Assembly (NCBI GenBank): GCA_022827905.1
Contig: JAJEIQ010000061.1
Coordinates: 1-64,000 of the forward strand
Reading direction: 5' to 3'
Source: Pseudomonadales bacterium
GTDB lineage: Bacteria > Pseudomonadota > Gammaproteobacteria > Pseudomonadales > Azotimanducaceae
Length of the DNA stretch: 64,000 bases
Shown: in pieces, positions 54,729-62,500 of the stretch
How positions within the stretch are numbered: the stretch's first letter is position 1
Layout of the letters: the number at the start of each line of letters is the position of its first letter
Made by a program: the position numbers and the translations under genes
The notes under the pieces: model-generated
What the model was told of the DNA's origin: nothing
The model's database searches: none
Seen by the model: the letters and a program-made list of their open reading frames with translations, nothing else

Positions 54729-55331
54729 TCATTCGAGTAGATTCTCGCCCCCATCGTCCAGGTGCTCAGGGCGTTGCCAGTAGCGGTATTGGGGCGTCCA
54801 CTCGCCTTCGCCCATGCCGGCCAGCCCCAGCAGGCTCCACATCGCGCAGTAGAGGTCGCCGGGCCCGAACACGCAGCTGTTCTTGCGCAGCACCTGATCG
54901 CCTTGACGCGCGTAAACGACGGCGCCGGGCATGTTGCCTTGGCCCTTCATCACCGTTTGCTCGCGGATGTAGTCGCCGCCGCCATGGGAGGCGAGGCGAA
55001 AGCGCCAATTGCGCGAGTTGGCGAAGTCCCGCTGCACGCCGGGCGCATCCTTGGACAGCAGCACCACCGCCATGGCGTCCTCCAGATGGCCGAGCAGGCC
55101 GTTGAAGCCGTCCGCCCAAAGCGTGCAGTAGCGGCAGCCTTGGCCCATGTTGTGGATGGCCAGCAACTGCTCCCGCCCAGCGAAAAGATCCAGCAGGGTG
55201 ACCTCTCCGGAGAGGGTCGCGAAACGGTAGTTGGGCACCGGCCTAGTGGGAGCCTGCCGGCGCAGTTCGTTCAGCTTGCCGGTGAGGTCGGCGATTTGCC
55301 GCTCCAGATCGGCGATTTCGGGATTTGCCAT
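54729..55331 (-). CDS. DUF899 family thioredoxin-like protein
   Basis: A 200-residue protein of the DUF899 group, which has a thioredoxin-like fold. It begins with a short coiled coil (IADLERQIADLTGKLNELRR), then TLLDLFAGREQLLAIHNMGQ, CRYCTLWADG (a C-x2-C pair), and FRLASHGGGDYI. C-terminal NSCVFGPGDLYCAMWSLLGL is family-typical. Disulphide chemistry is suggested by the CRYC motif but is not established. It is 60 bases after the luciferase-like gene, on the same strand. Confidence 0.82.
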   Translation of the reverse strand: MANPEIADLERQIADLTGKLNELRRQAPTRPVPNYRFATLSGEVTLLDLFAGREQLLAIHNMGQGCRYCTLWADGFNGLLGHLEDAMAVVLLSKDAPGVQRDFANSRNWRFRLASHGGGDYIREQTVMKGQGNMPGAVVYARQGDQVLRKNSCVFGPGDLYCAMWSLLGLAGMGEGEWTPQYRYWQRPEHLDDGGENLLE

Positions 55332-55391
55332 TTGTGGTCCTCGCTATTGACGCAACCGCACCATGGATGAATCAGGTGCTGGGCATTTAGT

Positions 55392-56396
55392 TCAAAGCAC
55401 TTCCTCGGCCATGAAGCGCAGGGTTTCGGGATCGGAGGAGCCGACCGTCAGCATGGTCACTGGGCTGTCCCGCCAAGCCGCAAGGCGTTCGCGGATGCGC
55501 GCCTTGGGGCCGACAAGCGCGATTTCGTCGCAAAGCTGGTCCGGCACCGCGGCGATGGCTTGGTCGCGCTTGCCGGACAAAAACAGTTCCTGAATTCGCT
55601 CCGCTTCCGCCCCGAAGCCGAGCCGGGTGACGTGGTCCTTGTGGACGTTGAAGTTCTTGGCACCCATGCCGCCGACGTAGAAGCCCACATCCCGCTTCAC
55701 CGCCGCCATCGCCCGGTCGAGGTCGTCATCGACGATGACCGGCACCACGGCGGCGATCTCAAAGCCCTTGGCACGACGGGCCATGGCGTCCTTGTACACC
55801 TCCATCATGCGGTAGGGCGACAGGAACATGGGTATCCAGCCGTCGCAATTCTCCACGCCGAGCCGTACGTTCTTCGGCCCTTCGGCGCCGAGGTAGAGGG
55901 GGATGTGCTCGCGCACCGGATGCAGGATCAGCTTCAACGGCTTGCCGAGCCCGGTGCCGCCCGGCAGCGGCAGTTGGTAGTGCTCGCCATCGAAGGCCAC
56001 CGGCTCCTTGCGGGCGACGATTCTGCGGAAGATCTCGATCCATTCCCGGGTGCGGGCCAACGGCTTGGGATAGGGCTGGCCGTACCAGCCTTCCACCACC
56101 TGCGGGCCGGAGACGCCGATGCCGAGAATCAATCGGCCTTGGGACAAATAGTCCAAGGCCACCGCGTGCATGGCGGCGCTGGCCGGGGTGCGGGCGGAAA
56201 TCTGCATGATCGAGGTGCCGAGGTTGATGCGCTCGGTTTGGGCGCCGATCCAGGCCAGCGGCGTAAAGCAGTCCGCACCGTAGATTTCCGGGCACCAGAT
56301 GGTGTCGTAACCGAGGGATTCGGCCTCCTTGGCCGCCGCCACGATGTTTGCGCCGCCGGGTGGGCCGAGGGGGCCAATGCCAATTCCGAGCTTCAT
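55392..56396 (-). CDS. LLM-class (luciferase-like) flavin/F420-dependent oxidoreductase
   Basis: A 334-residue TIM barrel of the bacterial luciferase-like family. It starts MKLGIGIGPLGPPGGANIVA; SLGYDTIWCPEIYGADCFTP, GTSIMQISARTPASAAMHAV and LILGIGVSGPQVVEGWYG follow. The pattern is closest to the F420-type subgroup common in actinobacteria and some marine proteobacteria. Whether FMN or F420 is used, and the substrate, cannot be told. It lies on the other side of the toxin module from tesB. Confidence 0.88.
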   Translation of the reverse strand: MKLGIGIGPLGPPGGANIVAAAKEAESLGYDTIWCPEIYGADCFTPLAWIGAQTERINLGTSIMQISARTPASAAMHAVALDYLSQGRLILGIGVSGPQVVEGWYGQPYPKPLARTREWIEIFRRIVARKEPVAFDGEHYQLPLPGGTGLGKPLKLILHPVREHIPLYLGAEGPKNVRLGVENCDGWIPMFLSPYRMMEVYKDAMARRAKGFEIAAVVPVIVDDDLDRAMAAVKRDVGFYVGGMGAKNFNVHKDHVTRLGFGAEAERIQELFLSGKRDQAIAAVPDQLCDEIALVGPKARIRERLAAWRDSPVTMLTVGSSDPETLRFMAEEVL

Positions 56397-56435
56397 GAAA
56401 ACGTCCCTTGCCTGTTGAACAAGACGCCAGTTTAA

Positions 56436-56456
56436 CTGATGAACATGACGTTCAGC
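56436..56456 (+). repeat. Left copy of a 21-base direct repeat flanking the PIN module
   Basis: This 21-base stretch, ending CATGACGTTCAGC, matches 57566-57586 at 20 of 21 positions. The right copy is the translation start of tesB. The left copy has no reading frame behind it and looks like a stranded tesB start. Confidence 0.7.
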
Positions 56457-56472
56457 CTAGTGTTAACAGGCT

Positions 56473-56895
56473 CTAGAGTGTCGCGCTGGCGAGCGGCTGG
56501 ATGAAGTGAATTCCTGGCACGACCTTGCGGCTGAGCCGCTCGTCGTTGGTGATGAACAGATCCACTCCGGCCACGGATGCGCAGGCGAGTTGGATTGCGT
56601 CGGGCGGCTTGATCGATCGGTCTTGGCGGATTCCGGCGAACGCCAACGCTGCGCCTTGGTCGAAAGGCAGCACGGTTGAGGCAGCTAGGATCGCCTGCTC
56701 GTATCGGCGAGCCAGGGATTCGCCCCCTGCCTCAACGGGTCGAACTAGAATCTCGCCGACGGTAAGCGTGGAAGTGAACAGCTCGTCGCTGCGTTCGATC
56801 ATCCGCTCGCGCAGCGTCACGACCCGCTCGGTGAGCTCGCCCTTGTCTTCGAACAGATACACAAACAGGTTCGTGTCCCAGAATATGCGGCTCAT
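56473..56895 (-). CDS. PIN-domain toxin (VapC-like ribonuclease)
   Basis: A 140-residue PIN nuclease with all four acidic active-site positions: Asp7 (FWDTNLFVYLFE), Glu48 (TLTVGEIL), Asp99 (KPPDAIQLA) and Asp118 (FITNDERL). VapC-type proteins cut RNA and are held in check by a partner encoded upstream. Its ATG overlaps the stop of the upstream gene by four bases, the usual antitoxin-toxin arrangement. The target RNA is unknown. Confidence 0.88.
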   Translation of the reverse strand: MSRIFWDTNLFVYLFEDKGELTERVVTLRERMIERSDELFTSTLTVGEILVRPVEAGGESLARRYEQAILAASTVLPFDQGAALAFAGIRQDRSIKPPDAIQLACASVAGVDLFITNDERLSRKVVPGIHFIQPLASATL

Positions 56896-57374
56896 TGCCA
56901 GCCGGCCCGTTGGCGGCGGACATAGGCGTCGGCTTCTTCGTCGGCCCAAATTTCCTTGCCAAGGCCACGCAGGGCTAAAACGGGGTCGTTTGCTTGACCA
57001 TTTGCGCCTGCATATTGTTGACAGTACCAATCGACCAGATCACGGTACTTCGCCGGAAGCGCGTTCCGGACGGGGACGTCTTTACCAGTTAACCGTCGCG
57101 GATGGCAGGGGTCGCCCGGTCGAAATAGACGCCGTCGGCCCGGTGCGGACTCGTAGAGCATCCGATACCGGCCGGGGTTCGGCGCTTTGTTGGCAACGCA
57201 ATGCAAATGGACATGCACCCGAATGCCCGGCCTGAGGGGTTTGCCTGTCGCGGCCTCTGCCTCAGCTTTGGCCATGATCTCGCCGACGGAGAAATCCACT
57301 CGATTGGGGTGCTCTCGGTGGAGGGCTGCCGCAGCAAGCCATACTTCGTCGGCAACTTTTATCTGATCTGGCAT
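56892..57374 (-). CDS. Probable antitoxin partner of the PIN toxin, unrecognised family
   Basis: A 160-residue protein. The ATG at 57374 is chosen because GAGGAGG lies just upstream; an ATG at 57416 falls inside the predicted -35 box. The N-terminus (VADEVWLAAAALHREHPNRV then FSVGEIMAKAEAEA) looks like a winged-helix DNA-binding start. The C-terminal tail (LRGLGKEIWADEEADAYVRR) looks like a toxin-wrapping segment. It is not a standard VapB (too long, no AbrB or RHH signature). The antitoxin role is inferred from order and overlap. Confidence 0.7.
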   Translation of the reverse strand: MPDQIKVADEVWLAAAALHREHPNRVDFSVGEIMAKAEAEAATGKPLRPGIRVHVHLHCVANKAPNPGRYRMLYESAPGRRRLFRPGDPCHPRRLTGKDVPVRNALPAKYRDLVDWYCQQYAGANGQANDPVLALRGLGKEIWADEEADAYVRRQRAGWQ

Positions 57375-57387
57375 GTTAGCCTCCTCG

Positions 57388-57416
57388 ATATTCAATATTC
57401 CAAGAATCTTTGTCAA
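57388..57416 (-). promoter_or_regulatory. Promoter and palindromic operator of the PIN module
   Basis: On the minus strand a perfect TTGACA (57411-57416) lies upstream of the AT-rich palindrome ATATTCAATAT (57388-57398), which overlaps the likely -10 region, and the GAGGAG ribosome site follows. This is the usual layout for auto-repression by an antitoxin. The AT-rich base composition here stands out from the surroundings. Confidence 0.5.
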
Positions 57417-57565
57417 ACATCATACCCAAAGGAAAAATAGGAAGTCCATGTATTCTTTAGTGAAACTCGAACGGGCTTTGGGGGCCGCTTGAGCACCAGG
57501 CCTAGCGGGGTCAAACTTGGTGGCCTCGCGCCCGCTGCGATAGGGTGCCTTGAAGGAAGCCAAGT

Positions 57566-57586
57566 CTGATGAGCATGACGTTCAGC
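57566..57586 (+). repeat. Right copy of the 21-base direct repeat, covering the tesB start
   Basis: Matches 56436-56456 at 20 of 21 positions; the one difference is A to G at the eighth base. It includes the ATG at 57569 and the first codons of tesB. Confidence 0.7.
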
Positions 57587-58426
57587 GATCTGATGAGGTT
57601 GGAGCCGCAAGGGGAGGATCATTTTGTGGGCCCACCCGCTCCGGACAAGGGCGATACCTTGTACGGCGGGCAACTCCTGGCCCAATGCCTGATAGCGGCC
57701 GAGGCAACGGCCGGCGACGATCGCGCTTGCCACGCCCTGCACGCGGCCTTTCTGCGCCCCGGCGACGTCGACGCGCCGGTGGAGATTGCCATTGAGCGGG
57801 TGCGCGATGGCCGTTCCTTCTCCTCCCGTCAGGCGAGGGCCTTCCAGCACGGCAAGGAGTGCTTCCGCATGCTCGCCTCCTTCCAGGTGCCCACTGAGAG
57901 CCCGGCTTATTGCGGAGTTTCCATGCCGAGTGCGCCGCCGCCGGAAGATCTTTCGATCACCTACGACGACTTCACCCTGGCCCAGACCGGCGAGTCGAGT
58001 TGGTACGGCTCCGACCGGCCCATGGACGTCCGCTACGTCAATCCGCCCAGCGCACCTCGCGGCGAGCCGGTGACGGAACCGCAGCTCATGTGGATGAGAG
58101 TTCAGGACAAACTGCCCGCAGCGGAGAGTGCCCCGTATAGCGCTGGCCTACACCGTGCGGGCCTCGTCTATCTCTCCGACGCCACCCTGGTGGACCACGT
58201 CATGCTGCCGCACGGCCTGCGCTGGCAGGACGAAGACTTCCTGGGCACCAGCCTCGACCATGCCATGTGGCTGCACCGTCCGGCCGCCGCGGATGAATGG
58301 CTGCTCTTTGAACAGATCGTGGTGGTGACCGGCAACGGCCGGGGATTGGCCCACGGGCGGTTCTTCGAGCGCGGTGGCGAACTGGTCGCCACCTGCGTTC
58401 AGGAAGGCTTGATGCGCTGGGCCTAG
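57569..58426 (+). CDS. tesB: Acyl-CoA thioesterase II (TesB family)
   Basis: A 285-residue double hot-dog thioesterase that hydrolyses medium- and long-chain acyl-CoA. N-terminal HFVGPPAPDKGDTLYGGQLL and HALHAAFLRPGDVDAPVEIA, and C-terminal YLSDATLVDHVMLPHGLRW and SLDHAMWLHRPAAADEWLLF, are all TesB-like, with the Asp and Thr of the active-site network in SDATL. The ATG at 57569 is placed 11 bases after AAGGA. Its start lies exactly in the right copy of the repeat that borders the PIN module. Confidence 0.92.
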   Translation: MSMTFSDLMRLEPQGEDHFVGPPAPDKGDTLYGGQLLAQCLIAAEATAGDDRACHALHAAFLRPGDVDAPVEIAIERVRDGRSFSSRQARAFQHGKECFRMLASFQVPTESPAYCGVSMPSAPPPEDLSITYDDFTLAQTGESSWYGSDRPMDVRYVNPPSAPRGEPVTEPQLMWMRVQDKLPAAESAPYSAGLHRAGLVYLSDATLVDHVMLPHGLRWQDEDFLGTSLDHAMWLHRPAAADEWLLFEQIVVVTGNGRGLAHGRFFERGGELVATCVQEGLMRWA

Positions 58427-58489
58427 TGTCTTGCTACTCTTGCCGCAACATCAACCACTTCGCAGCCGGAGCGCCGTTTCCCCCAACCC

Positions 58490-58888
58490 ATGCCGGAAGT
58501 CGCTGACAAGGAACGCTTGGAACCGAAGCTCGCCGATCTGCTTGAGGATGAGCCCGAGGAGAGGAAGGACTACATCTATTGCGCGGTCTGCTCCACGGTG
58601 ATTGGGCGGTGCAGCGACCGCGCGGAAGTCAACGGCAGCCATGACCACAACTTCACCAACCCCTACGGCCTGCAGTTCCATGTCGGCTGCTTCAGCCAGG
58701 CGCTCGGCTGCGAAATCGCCGGCCCCCCGCAACGGGCGGACACTTGGTTCATGGGTTTTCAGTGGCGCATTGCCAACTGCGCCGACTGCCGCCGCCACCT
58801 CGGCTGGTACTTTGACCGCATCGCCCCGCCCGGCGGGGACTTCTTCTACGGCTTGATCTTGGACCGCATCCAGCATGACGGCGATTGA
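58490..58888 (+). CDS. CULT-domain protein (bacterial cereblon-like)
   Basis: A 132-residue stand-alone CULT domain, the fold of the drug-binding part of human cereblon. Four zinc Cys are present: Cys31 and 34 (CAVC) and Cys97 and 100 (CADC). The three cage tryptophans are Trp86, Trp92 and Trp106 (TWF, QWR, GWY). Their spacing of 6 and 14 equals that of the cereblon cage (W380, W386, W400), and Trp92 to Cys97 (5) also fits. NPYGLQFHVGCF is family-typical. Bacterial homologues bind cyclic imides in vitro, but their natural role is unknown. It overlaps the HAD gene by 14 bases. Confidence 0.85.
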   Translation: MPEVADKERLEPKLADLLEDEPEERKDYIYCAVCSTVIGRCSDRAEVNGSHDHNFTNPYGLQFHVGCFSQALGCEIAGPPQRADTWFMGFQWRIANCADCRRHLGWYFDRIAPPGGDFFYGLILDRIQHDGD

Positions 58889-59561
58889 CCCCAGTAAGTA
58901 CGCCACCCTCACCTTCGATTGCTACGGCACGCTGATCGACTGGGAGAGCGGCATCACCGGCTACCTGCAGCCGCTGCTTGAGCGCTACGACGTCCACGTC
59001 ATTGATGAATTCCTGCTGGAGGCGTTCAGCCGCCTGGAGCCCGAACTGCAGGCCGAAGGCGGGGCGTACACCGACGTGCTGGCGCGGATTCTGGAGCGGC
59101 TGGGCGAGCGCTTGGCCTTTGCGCCGAAGCCGGACGAACTGGCGGGCTTTGGCGCCAGCATCGAGAAATGGCCAGCCTTTGCGGACACTGTGGCCGCGCT
59201 GGAGACGCTGGCGAGCCACTTCGAATTGGCCATCGTTTCCAACATCGACGATCGGCTCTTCGAACTGTCGGCGAAGCACTTGCAGGTTCCCTTCGACCAC
59301 GTCATCACCGCCGAGCAGGTGGGTGTGTACAAGCCGAATCCGAAGGTGTTTGAAGCCGCCTTGGGCCGGGTCAAGGGACCGGTGCTGCATGTGGCCCAGA
59401 GCCGCTTTCACGACATCGTGCCGGCCACGGCGGCGGGCCTGGACACCGTGTGGATCAATCGCCCGTCGAAGGGCGCGGCCAAGCCGGTTGCGGCCAGTCC
59501 CACCTGGACCTTCACCAGCATGGCCGAGTTCGCGGCTGCGGTCAGCGAACAGGCTGCCTAG
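58875..59561 (+). CDS. HAD-superfamily hydrolase (haloacid dehalogenase type II-like)
   Basis: A 228-residue HAD enzyme. Motif I is TFDCYGTLIDWE (nucleophile in F-D-C-Y-G-T), motif II lies in AIVSNIDDRLF, motif III is the Lys of VGVYKPNPKVF, and motif IV is in HVAQSRFHDIVPA. The FDCYGTLIDWESG start is typical of L-2-haloacid dehalogenase-like proteins, but the substrate could equally be a phosphate ester. It overlaps the CULT gene, so the two are probably made together. Confidence 0.88.
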   Translation: MTAIDPSKYATLTFDCYGTLIDWESGITGYLQPLLERYDVHVIDEFLLEAFSRLEPELQAEGGAYTDVLARILERLGERLAFAPKPDELAGFGASIEKWPAFADTVAALETLASHFELAIVSNIDDRLFELSAKHLQVPFDHVITAEQVGVYKPNPKVFEAALGRVKGPVLHVAQSRFHDIVPATAAGLDTVWINRPSKGAAKPVAASPTWTFTSMAEFAAAVSEQAA

Positions 59562-59567
59562 CGTCCC

Positions 59568-60044
59568 GTGCCCCGCACCCACATCGAAATCACCAAGGAG
59601 GCGCTGCACTTTGCCGCCGCGCACTTCACGTTGTTCTCCGCCACCGAGCGCGAGAACCTGCACGGCCACAACTTTTACGTAGCCCTCGAAATCGAAGCGG
59701 AAGTGGGTGAGGACGGCCTGGCCTTCGATTACAACATCGTCAAAACGGCCCTCAAGACCCTTTGCGACGGCTTGGATGAGCACACCCTGCTGCCGGAACG
59801 CTCCCCGCATCTACGCATTGAGCGGGATGGAGACTATGTCGTTGCGTTGTTCAACGGCGAACGCATCCCCTTTCTATCCCGCGACGTGCGCACCCTGCCG
59901 GTCGCCAACATCACCGTCGAGGCGCTGGCTGCTTGGTTTCTGGAACAGCTCAAGGCGGACCCGGCCATCAAGCCGCTCGCCATCCACGGGCTGGTGGTCA
60001 AGGTGTCGTCGGGGCCCGGGCAGTGGGCGCGGGCTGAGGGTTAG
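59568..60044 (+). CDS. 6-pyruvoyl-tetrahydropterin synthase / QueD-like protein lacking the usual Cys
   Basis: A 158-residue T-fold enzyme (GTG start). Zinc His residues are visible: His19 (FAAAHFTLF) and His32 and 34 (ENLHGHNFY). GEDGLAFDYNIVK and the C-terminal IHGLVVKVSSGPGQWA (glutamate-type site changed) match the family. The catalytic Cys normally just before HGH is absent; the segment reads TERENLHGH, with Glu29 three residues before His32. That resembles the PTPS-III group, which makes the folate intermediate 6-hydroxymethyl-dihydropterin. It may therefore serve folate rather than queuosine synthesis; this is inference. Confidence 0.8.
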   Translation: MPRTHIEITKEALHFAAAHFTLFSATERENLHGHNFYVALEIEAEVGEDGLAFDYNIVKTALKTLCDGLDEHTLLPERSPHLRIERDGDYVVALFNGERIPFLSRDVRTLPVANITVEALAAWFLEQLKADPAIKPLAIHGLVVKVSSGPGQWARAEG

Positions 60045-60046
60045 CC

Positions 60047-61300
60047 TCAAGCTCGGGATATCGCCGTCAGATACCAGTCCACGAAGTCGATGCAGAGGCT
60101 TTCGAACTCGGGGTGGTAGGGGCCGGGTTCGAAGAAGCGCGAGTTTACGCCCGCACTGTTGCGGCAAATGATGTACTGATCCTCTTGGGTGGTGCGGTCC
60201 CACAGCCAAGTGACGGCCTCCCGGTCGTAGTCCCGTCCCTCTTCGGCGTCGCCGCGCACGAACCAGACGAGTTCAATGTCGGTGCTGGTGCGGCTGCGCG
60301 GCGTGAAGCGGTAGAGCACGCAGTGGTCGGGGTAGTTCAGCATGAAGGCCAGCGGGCCGATCTGAAAGTCACCGGCGCCCCCGTCATAGCCCTTGAACTC
60401 GCCCATGAGCGGCGCCACTGGCTGACCGCCGTCGCTGCCGGTCCGGTAGCCGTCGTAGAGGGCGTAGCGGCTGGTGTACACGCAGGTGCCGAAGCCTGAG
60501 GATGCGCCATAGGCTTGGCAGTGGGCGTGGGTGATGCCGGGAACCCCGGTTTGCCGTTCGGCGCGTTCCAGCATGGAAGCGGTGATGTCCTGCACCTCGT
60601 CTTCAAGCCGCTCGATGGTATGCAGCTTGGCGTAGGCCCGATGGGCGGTGGCGCAGTGGTAGCACTCCTGGTAGTTCTCCAGCACCAGCTTCCAGTTGGC
60701 CTCGACCGGATAGACTTGGCGGTGGGCAATCTTCGCGTTGGTTAGGTCGTAGGGCCGCAGCGCCGGCTCGATGGTGCGCAGCGGAGCCTCGAAGTCGGCA
60801 GCTTGCGAGTCCGCGTTGACGAAGATCAGGCCTTCGTAAACGACGCATCGGGCGGTCTTCAAGCCGTAGTGGGCGGGCTCGAATCCAGGTTTCACCTCCA
60901 TCGCCCGAGCGGCCTTGAGGCTGCCGTCCAAGTTGTACGTCCAGCCGTGGTAGGGGCAGACGAATGTCGTCCGGTGGCCTTCAGCCGCCTCGCAGACCCG
61001 GGCGCCACGGTGTCGGCAGACGTTCATCAGGGCCTGCACCCCGTCGCCCTGGTCGCGGACGACGATGATGGAATCCTCGCCCAAGTCGTAAAGGAAGTAG
61101 TCGCCCGGATTCGGAATCTGGCTCGCATGTCCGGCGTACAGCCAGCTCTTGTAAAGGATTTCGTCAAGTTCCTTGCGGTAAACGCGAGGGGAGCGGTAGA
61201 AGTGGGCGTCCAGGGCAAAGCCGGGCTTGGCCCGTTGGGCGGCGATGCGTTCCGCCAATCGCTTGGCGGAGTCCTCCGTATCGGTTGCGATCGGGGTCAT
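60047..61300 (-). CDS. Rieske-type aromatic-ring-hydroxylating / demethylating oxygenase, alpha subunit
   Basis: A 417-residue Rieske non-haem iron oxygenase. The [2Fe-2S] site is Cys95-x-His97 and Cys115-x2-His118 (CRHRGARVC, later CPYHGWTYNLDG). The mononuclear iron site follows in LENYQECYHCATAH (His215, His220). The overall pattern is near the glycine-betaine, carnitine and stachydrine oxygenases, which remove N-methyl groups. No reductase gene is adjacent. It is the last gene of a three-gene minus-strand set with a GcvT-like and an FAD protein. Confidence 0.9.
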   Translation of the reverse strand: MTPIATDTEDSAKRLAERIAAQRAKPGFALDAHFYRSPRVYRKELDEILYKSWLYAGHASQIPNPGDYFLYDLGEDSIIVVRDQGDGVQALMNVCRHRGARVCEAAEGHRTTFVCPYHGWTYNLDGSLKAARAMEVKPGFEPAHYGLKTARCVVYEGLIFVNADSQAADFEAPLRTIEPALRPYDLTNAKIAHRQVYPVEANWKLVLENYQECYHCATAHRAYAKLHTIERLEDEVQDITASMLERAERQTGVPGITHAHCQAYGASSGFGTCVYTSRYALYDGYRTGSDGGQPVAPLMGEFKGYDGGAGDFQIGPLAFMLNYPDHCVLYRFTPRSRTSTDIELVWFVRGDAEEGRDYDREAVTWLWDRTTQEDQYIICRNSAGVNSRFFEPGPYHPEFESLCIDFVDWYLTAISRA

Positions 61301-61315
61301 AGGGTCATGGCTCGC

Positions 61316-62500
61316 TCAGTAGTCGGGAGCGGGGGTTTGGCGGCGGCGGGGCGGATCCCAAATCGGTCCGTCGATGATCCGGCAGCGGGCTTCGACGCGG
61401 GTCCAGCGCAGTTCCCGACTGAAGTAGATTTCGGCATAGAGTTCATCCTCTGGGCGGCCCCAAGGCATCTCCAGGGAGGCGAGCGCCACGTTGCGCTTGG
61501 CCGAGGGGCACCAGGCGGCGGAAGTGGCGTGGCCGACCGTCTTGCCCCGCTTGTTGAGGATGAAGGATTCCGCCGCGGGTTTGTTGCCTTCCACGTCCAG
61601 CCGCACGAATCGGAAGCGTGAGCCCTGCGCCCGCTCCTTGAGCAGGGCGCTGCGCCCGGAGAAGTGTCCCTTGTCGAAGTCCACCAGCCAGTCCAGGCCC
61701 AGCTCGAAGGGCGAGCGCGCCCGCCCGTGGCGCACAACCTGCTCGGCCGGCACGAAGTCCACGCCTGCTTGGATGAAGCCCGCCTCGATGCGGGCAAGTT
61801 CCAGTGCGGCGTTGCCCATGGGCCGGATGAGGTGGTCGCGCCCGGCAGCGAACAAGGCATCCCACAGGGCTTCGGCGTGGGCGGGGGCGACCCAGACTTC
61901 GTAGCCGAGGTCGCCAGTGAAGCCGGTTCGGGACACCATCAACTCGCCGCCGTCGAAGGGGTAGTGGCGCAGGCCGAAGGGCCTTAGGGCTTCGAGACCG
62001 TCGAGGCCCATGGCGCGCAAGGTGGCGCACGACGTGGGGCCCTGCACCGCCAACGCGGCCACTTCGGCGGTCTCGTCGGCGATGGTAACGTCGAGCCCCA
62101 ACGCGGAGGTGAGCAGCCAATCCAGGCAGCGTTCCTGGGCGCACAGGCGATAGTCGCCTGGGCTTAGGTGAAACAGGGTGCCGTCGTCGAGCACCATGCC
62201 GGCGTCGTTGCACCACACCGTGTAGCCGACTCGCCCCGGACGGATCCTGCCGACGTCACGGGTCAGTAGACGATTCAGGAACGCCGCCGCATCGGGCCCG
62301 CTGATGCGGTACTTGGTCATCGGCGTCAGATCGAACACGCCCGTGGCATTGCGAACGGCGAAGTACTCCAACTCCACGTCCTCGTAGGCGATTGGCGAAG
62401 CGTAGCCTTTCCATGACTCCCACTCCCGAAGTTCGCAAGCCGCCTGCACCCTCGACGCAAAGGGTGTGTCCAGCAGCATCTGGTCGTCGTGGGGCGTCAT
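61316..62500 (-). CDS. GcvT/DmdA-like aminomethyltransferase-family protein
   Basis: A 394-residue folate-binding protein of the glycine-cleavage T / DmdA group. YEDVELEYFAVRNATGVFDL, MTKYRISGPDAAAFLNRLLT, YTVWCNDAGMVLDDGTLFHL, and TGFTGDLGYEVWV are typical. In this family tetrahydrofolate accepts a methyl or methylene group from substrates such as glycine, dimethylsulphoniopropionate or methoxy-aromatics. The start at 62500 overlaps the FAD gene stop by four bases. No gcvH or gcvP is nearby, so it is probably not the glycine cleavage enzyme itself. Confidence 0.87.
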   Translation of the reverse strand: MTPHDDQMLLDTPFASRVQAACELREWESWKGYASPIAYEDVELEYFAVRNATGVFDLTPMTKYRISGPDAAAFLNRLLTRDVGRIRPGRVGYTVWCNDAGMVLDDGTLFHLSPGDYRLCAQERCLDWLLTSALGLDVTIADETAEVAALAVQGPTSCATLRAMGLDGLEALRPFGLRHYPFDGGELMVSRTGFTGDLGYEVWVAPAHAEALWDALFAAGRDHLIRPMGNAALELARIEAGFIQAGVDFVPAEQVVRHGRARSPFELGLDWLVDFDKGHFSGRSALLKERAQGSRFRFVRLDVEGNKPAAESFILNKRGKTVGHATSAAWCPSAKRNVALASLEMPWGRPEDELYAEIYFSRELRWTRVEARCRIIDGPIWDPPRRRQTPAPDY

